Shown here in pieces: positions 60,984 to 64,000 of a stretch of 64,000 bases of DNA (position 1 is the stretch's first letter; each line of letters opens with the position of its first letter). Origin of the DNA: Spartobacteria bacterium (GTDB lineage: Bacteria; Verrucomicrobiota; Verrucomicrobiia; Chthoniobacterales; UBA10450); NCBI GenBank assembly GCA_003169695.1, contig PNAS01000044.1, forward strand, positions 1-64,000. The letters are read 5' to 3'. The notes under the pieces are model-generated. The model did not search any database, was not told where the DNA came from, and saw only the letters and a list, made by a program, of their open reading frames with translations. A program made the translations under genes and the position numbers.

Positions 60984-63857
60984 TCATTTGCCGGTTTGTT
61001 TTCTGAGAAGGCCGAAGAAGATGACAAGATAGCAGGCGCCAACCCAAATGCTGAGTAGCAGGAGCGAACTGTAATAATCCATAAGAGAGCGAAAAACTGT
61101 CCCTTTGGAATAACGGACGTCGCGCCGGCTTTCCACGGTGTCGCGATACTCGATCCGGAAGCCACTTTCGCTGCGCTCGCCCACTTGCTTATGCTGACCA
61201 AGCCGTTCGGGAATGATCGCCATGTTTTGCCATGACGTGTTCACCGGCGATAGCTTGTCATAACTCTGCGAGAAGGATTGGCTGCGGCTTTCCCATTCGA
61301 CGGTCTCTTTATCACCTCTTGAAGTGAGGAAGAGTGGTGTCTTGGTTCGATTGGTCAGAAACGGAGTCATGAGTCCATAGATTGAGGCTACATCCATTAT
61401 CCGCTGTGCCGCGAAGCTTGGCATTACGTGACTAAAAATCCGGACGGAGCTGCTCATATCTGCGACCGTCACCACGATACCACCAAAGAGAATTTGAGGG
61501 ATAAGTATGAGGGGAACCCAGAGCACGGCCTGCGTAGTATTTGAGACCAGCGAGGAAATCATCAGTCCAATGCTGACGCCGGTGATCGCCGCGGCGGCAA
61601 CGGCCAACCAACGCAGCCCGAGAGTGACCATGAGCACTTTCAATATCCCCGTGCCGGGCACTACAATCTCCTGACCCTTGGCATCCCTGAGCGGCATCCC
61701 GTCGGAGCGCGTTAACACTCTTGGACCCGAATCGATAATGTTTTGTGACACTTGAAAAAAGCGGCTCACCAAGAGAAGCGGCTTGAGTAGATACAAGCCC
61801 GCCTCGGAGGGACCTTTCTCCGCTGACTCAGCCGGCGTGCCGTTACTGTTCGGACTTGCATTCGGGAGGTCGGCATCCACTGCATCGAAATCCTCCTGTG
61901 CGCTGGGATTGGCGGCGGCGGTTTCGAGTGGGACAAGACGCGCGGCAAACTCTTTCTCGAGATTTTGCGAGTCGGTCTTCTCCGGGTGAAAAATGACCTG
62001 GCTGCAGAACAGTGTCACCAGCAGGAGCACGGCCGCCTGGGCCAAAGAGATCAGGGAAAGAAAGCCGAGCTTGCTCAGGACGTAAGCGTTCAGTCCTTGT
62101 CCGGAAACGCGCTCGCGCCGGAAAATGGGGAGTTCGCCTACGATCTGCTGCGCCCCATTGCTGCATCCAAACCACATTGTGGCGACGACACAGAGGAACA
62201 TTCTGAGAGCCGATTTATCCGCGACCCACCCAATCAAAAAGCCGATCAACATCGGCTGCGCTAAAAGAAAGACGAGGTTCCAAAAGTCTGACCGGACGAT
62301 TTGCCACTGGCGCGCGGCGAGGAGCAGGAAGGTGCTGAGCGGAGACACGCGGAGTTTTTTCGAGTACTCGGAATCGATCTCCCTTACCTGGCGTTGCGGG
62401 AGAGGGGGGACAGCACGGCCTGCAAAGGCGGAACGACGGAATTCCAGTTCCCATTCGCTCGCTGGTTTCGGCGAGTTGGCCAGGAGCACGTAAATTCGCT
62501 CGATCGGTGAATGCTGAAGAGAGGCGTGATCCTCCATGCCGGACTGAAGCAGGAAATGTCTTCGGGCTTCGTCAGTATGTCCGGCGAAAACAAGTTTCCC
62601 GCCTTGGATAAAGAGTATCCGATCGAAGAGATAAGCTTTCTGTAAGACATGCGTTGTGCAGACGACGGTAAGCTTGGTGAGGGTCAGAGATTGAAGAAGC
62701 GTCATGAGCGACTCCTCGGTCGCCGGGTCAAGTCCGGAGGAGGGCTCGTCGAGAAAGAGGACGCTCGGTTTTGCCAGAAGTTCAATCGCGATGCTCACGC
62801 GTTTGCGTTGGCCACCCGAAAGGTCCGCGATGCGCTGGTGCGCATGTGCAGCCAGTCCCAGCCGCGTGATCACCCGAAGAACCAGCGCGTCTATCTGATG
62901 TCGGGGCAGGCGGAGCCGTAATCTTGCACTAAAGGAGATGGCATCGGTGACCGTAAGTTCCTTGTGAACAATGTCGTCCTGCGGAACAAAACCGATTCCG
63001 ATTTCCCGCAGGCCCGCGCGGTCGGAAAGTGGCACGCCTCCGATGCGCACCTCGCCGGATGTGGGAGGATTGATCCCGCAGAGCGCGTTGAGCAAAGTCG
63101 ATTTCCCCTGACCCGAACCGCCGAGAACGCCGATGAATTCGCCGGCAGTGATATTCACCGAGAATTGGTCCAGAATGGTTCGACCGCTGGTCACTACCGT
63201 CAGGTTTCGGGCCGAGACAGAACCGGAACTTTCGGGATGAATGAGCCGGATCGCGTCTCCCGTAAACTCGAAAATATAGCCAGAGATGCGCACGCGATCT
63301 CCGAAAACCAGGCGTTCGCTGGTGAAGGCTACGCCGTTGAGCTCCATACCCCGCCGACTGCGGTCCGTAATGATGTAATCCTGACCTTCGGGTTCGATGA
63401 GAGCATGAATCCGAGAAATGGTTGTCTCCTCACTGTCGAGATCGATCCGGCCCGCGTCCGCGGTGCCTTGTGGATCACCGCGGCCAATGGCGAGCGGCTT
63501 ATTATTTAGAGGAATGCGATCCAGCGAGCGGCCGCCGCGCGACGGGCGCGCGAGCAGGCGCTGAAATTTAAGAAATGCGCCGGGTAACTCGATTACATCC
63601 AGATTGTTCAGGGGAATCTGTTCACCCGGGGTCGCGGCCCGCCGGTTAACTATGACCGGTGCTGCGAGAGGCAGCGGACAATGCAACAGCCAGGTCGCGC
63701 GCCGGCTGTCCCAATTGAGTGTGACGAGGGCAGGGCCCAGATTCTCGGTCTTGAGAGCGATGGAATCTGATCTGTCGGAACCTATGGTGGTCTCTGCGCG
63801 AGACAATTCTACAGTTCTTTCCCCAGATTCATCAACGATCTGGAGTAGCCCGGTCAT
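60984..63857 (-). CDS. FHA-domain ABC transporter, ABC-2/ABCG type
   Basis: The 957-residue protein has an N-terminal domain, an FHA-like phosphopeptide-binding module (KPLAIGRGDPQG, EETTISRIHALIEPEGQDYI), then an ATP-binding cassette (Walker A GVLGGSGQGKSTLLNAL, signature DLSGGQRKRVSIAIELL, Walker B SVLFLDEPSSGLDPATEES). A C-terminal membrane part follows with several helices and a large insertion between them (residues with NASPNSNGTPAESAEKGPSE). FHA input suggests control by Ser/Thr phosphorylation. The exported substrate is unknown. The start ATG overlaps an upstream TAA by 1 bp in another frame. Confidence 0.88.
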   Translation of the reverse strand: MTGLLQIVDESGERTVELSRAETTIGSDRSDSIALKTENLGPALVTLNWDSRRATWLLHCPLPLAAPVIVNRRAATPGEQIPLNNLDVIELPGAFLKFQRLLARPSRGGRSLDRIPLNNKPLAIGRGDPQGTADAGRIDLDSEETTISRIHALIEPEGQDYIITDRSRRGMELNGVAFTSERLVFGDRVRISGYIFEFTGDAIRLIHPESSGSVSARNLTVVTSGRTILDQFSVNITAGEFIGVLGGSGQGKSTLLNALCGINPPTSGEVRIGGVPLSDRAGLREIGIGFVPQDDIVHKELTVTDAISFSARLRLRLPRHQIDALVLRVITRLGLAAHAHQRIADLSGGQRKRVSIAIELLAKPSVLFLDEPSSGLDPATEESLMTLLQSLTLTKLTVVCTTHVLQKAYLFDRILFIQGGKLVFAGHTDEARRHFLLQSGMEDHASLQHSPIERIYVLLANSPKPASEWELEFRRSAFAGRAVPPLPQRQVREIDSEYSKKLRVSPLSTFLLLAARQWQIVRSDFWNLVFLLAQPMLIGFLIGWVADKSALRMFLCVVATMWFGCSNGAQQIVGELPIFRRERVSGQGLNAYVLSKLGFLSLISLAQAAVLLLVTLFCSQVIFHPEKTDSQNLEKEFAARLVPLETAAANPSAQEDFDAVDADLPNASPNSNGTPAESAEKGPSEAGLYLLKPLLLVSRFFQVSQNIIDSGPRVLTRSDGMPLRDAKGQEIVVPGTGILKVLMVTLGLRWLAVAAAAITGVSIGLMISSLVSNTTQAVLWVPLILIPQILFGGIVVTVADMSSSVRIFSHVMPSFAAQRIMDVASIYGLMTPFLTNRTKTPLFLTSRGDKETVEWESRSQSFSQSYDKLSPVNTSWQNMAIIPERLGQHKQVGERSESGFRIEYRDTVESRRDVRYSKGTVFRSLMDYYSSLLLLSIWVGACYLVIFFGLLRKQTGK

Positions 63858-63918
63858 TAACGCCTCCGTCGAGCAATCGAGGCGTGCTTGCGGCTAGAAT
63901 CGGATAAGGACATCGCGA

Positions 63919-64000
63919 TCAGCAGCAGGGATAGCCTGTTTGGTTGCAGGTGTGGTCTGGGGGCCACTTGGAGCAGTCTCGGGATTGGGCTTTGCGGCCG
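63919..64000 (-). CDS. Possible C-terminus of a Cys-rich protein (partial)
   Basis: The minus-strand frame ending at TGA 63919-63921 reads AQSRDCSKWPPDHTCNQTGY then PCC, which looks like the end of a small Cys-rich exported protein. A second frame is also open from the right edge to a TAA overlapping the start of the ABC gene, so the choice is uncertain. The rest lies outside the window. Confidence 0.3.
   Translation of the reverse strand, partial: GRKAQSRDCSKWPPDHTCNQTGYPCC

Noticed and set aside
1-64000. CRISPR arrays or rRNA genes
   Set aside because: No regularly spaced short repeats with unique spacers and no rRNA-like sequence were seen; the repeats present are palindromic units, gene starts or transposon ends.

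Overview
The window looks like chromosome from a GC-rich, heterotrophic soil bacterium, most likely Verrucomicrobiota of the Chthoniobacterales type (inference, moderate confidence). The pointers are the TolB-like/TPR membrane protein family, the small two-gene antitoxin-like modules, abundant palindromic intergenic repeats with a RAYT transposase, and many small secreted or NTF2-fold proteins. No rRNA, ribosomal protein or CRISPR array is present.

Region 1 (1-15,093) is a same-strand array of eight nearly complete paralogues plus the tail of a ninth that enters from the left edge. Each encodes a short basic N-terminus, three membrane helices, a TolB-like domain (COG5616 type) and TPRs. Most junctions are 4-bp GTGA/ATGA overlaps, so the array is probably one translationally coupled transcript. 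The domains are shuffled between members, one member carries a different sensor-like domain, and one has a single-base frameshift.

Region 2 (15,204-21,698) holds small stand-alone genes: a methyltransferase, secreted proteins, SnoaL/DUF4440-type proteins, a cupin, two related multi-pass membrane proteins (one frameshifted, plus a leftover 3' end of a third copy) and an SMP-30-like protein.

Region 3 (22,113-34,970) is minus-strand central carbon metabolism: a fused aconitase/homoaconitase-type hydro-lyase, an isocitrate dehydrogenase-type enzyme, and a two-subunit ATP-citrate-lyase-like pair. Toxin-antitoxin-like modules lie among them. A C-terminal piece of a second dehydrogenase and an N-terminal piece of a second hydro-lyase bracket a 7.3-kb block, like scars of a displaced older copy.

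Region 4 (35,000-44,222) carries a thiolase, a NYN-LOTUS protein, a 3-oxoacyl reductase, and an IcmF-type acyl-CoA mutase split into two overlapping genes, followed by an MFS transporter. Palindromic REP/MITE-like repeats lie between genes.

Region 5 (44,187-48,644) is a REP-flanked RAYT gene whose 3' end is interrupted by a 3,886-bp IS1-like transposon (perfect 21-bp inverted repeats, 8-bp target duplication). The transposon carries passenger genes and a 73-nt tRNA-like gene with anticodon UUA.

Region 6 (48,647-64,000) has a fused 3-oxoacid CoA-transferase, a methylcitrate-cycle operon (prpD-prpB-prpC-thioesterase), fdhD and mobA, a DUF1203-ada operon, tRNA-Arg, a cyclase-STAND-TPR regulator and an FHA-ABC-2 transporter. 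Together regions 3, 4 and 6 describe acetyl-, propionyl- and butyryl-CoA handling linked to citrate.
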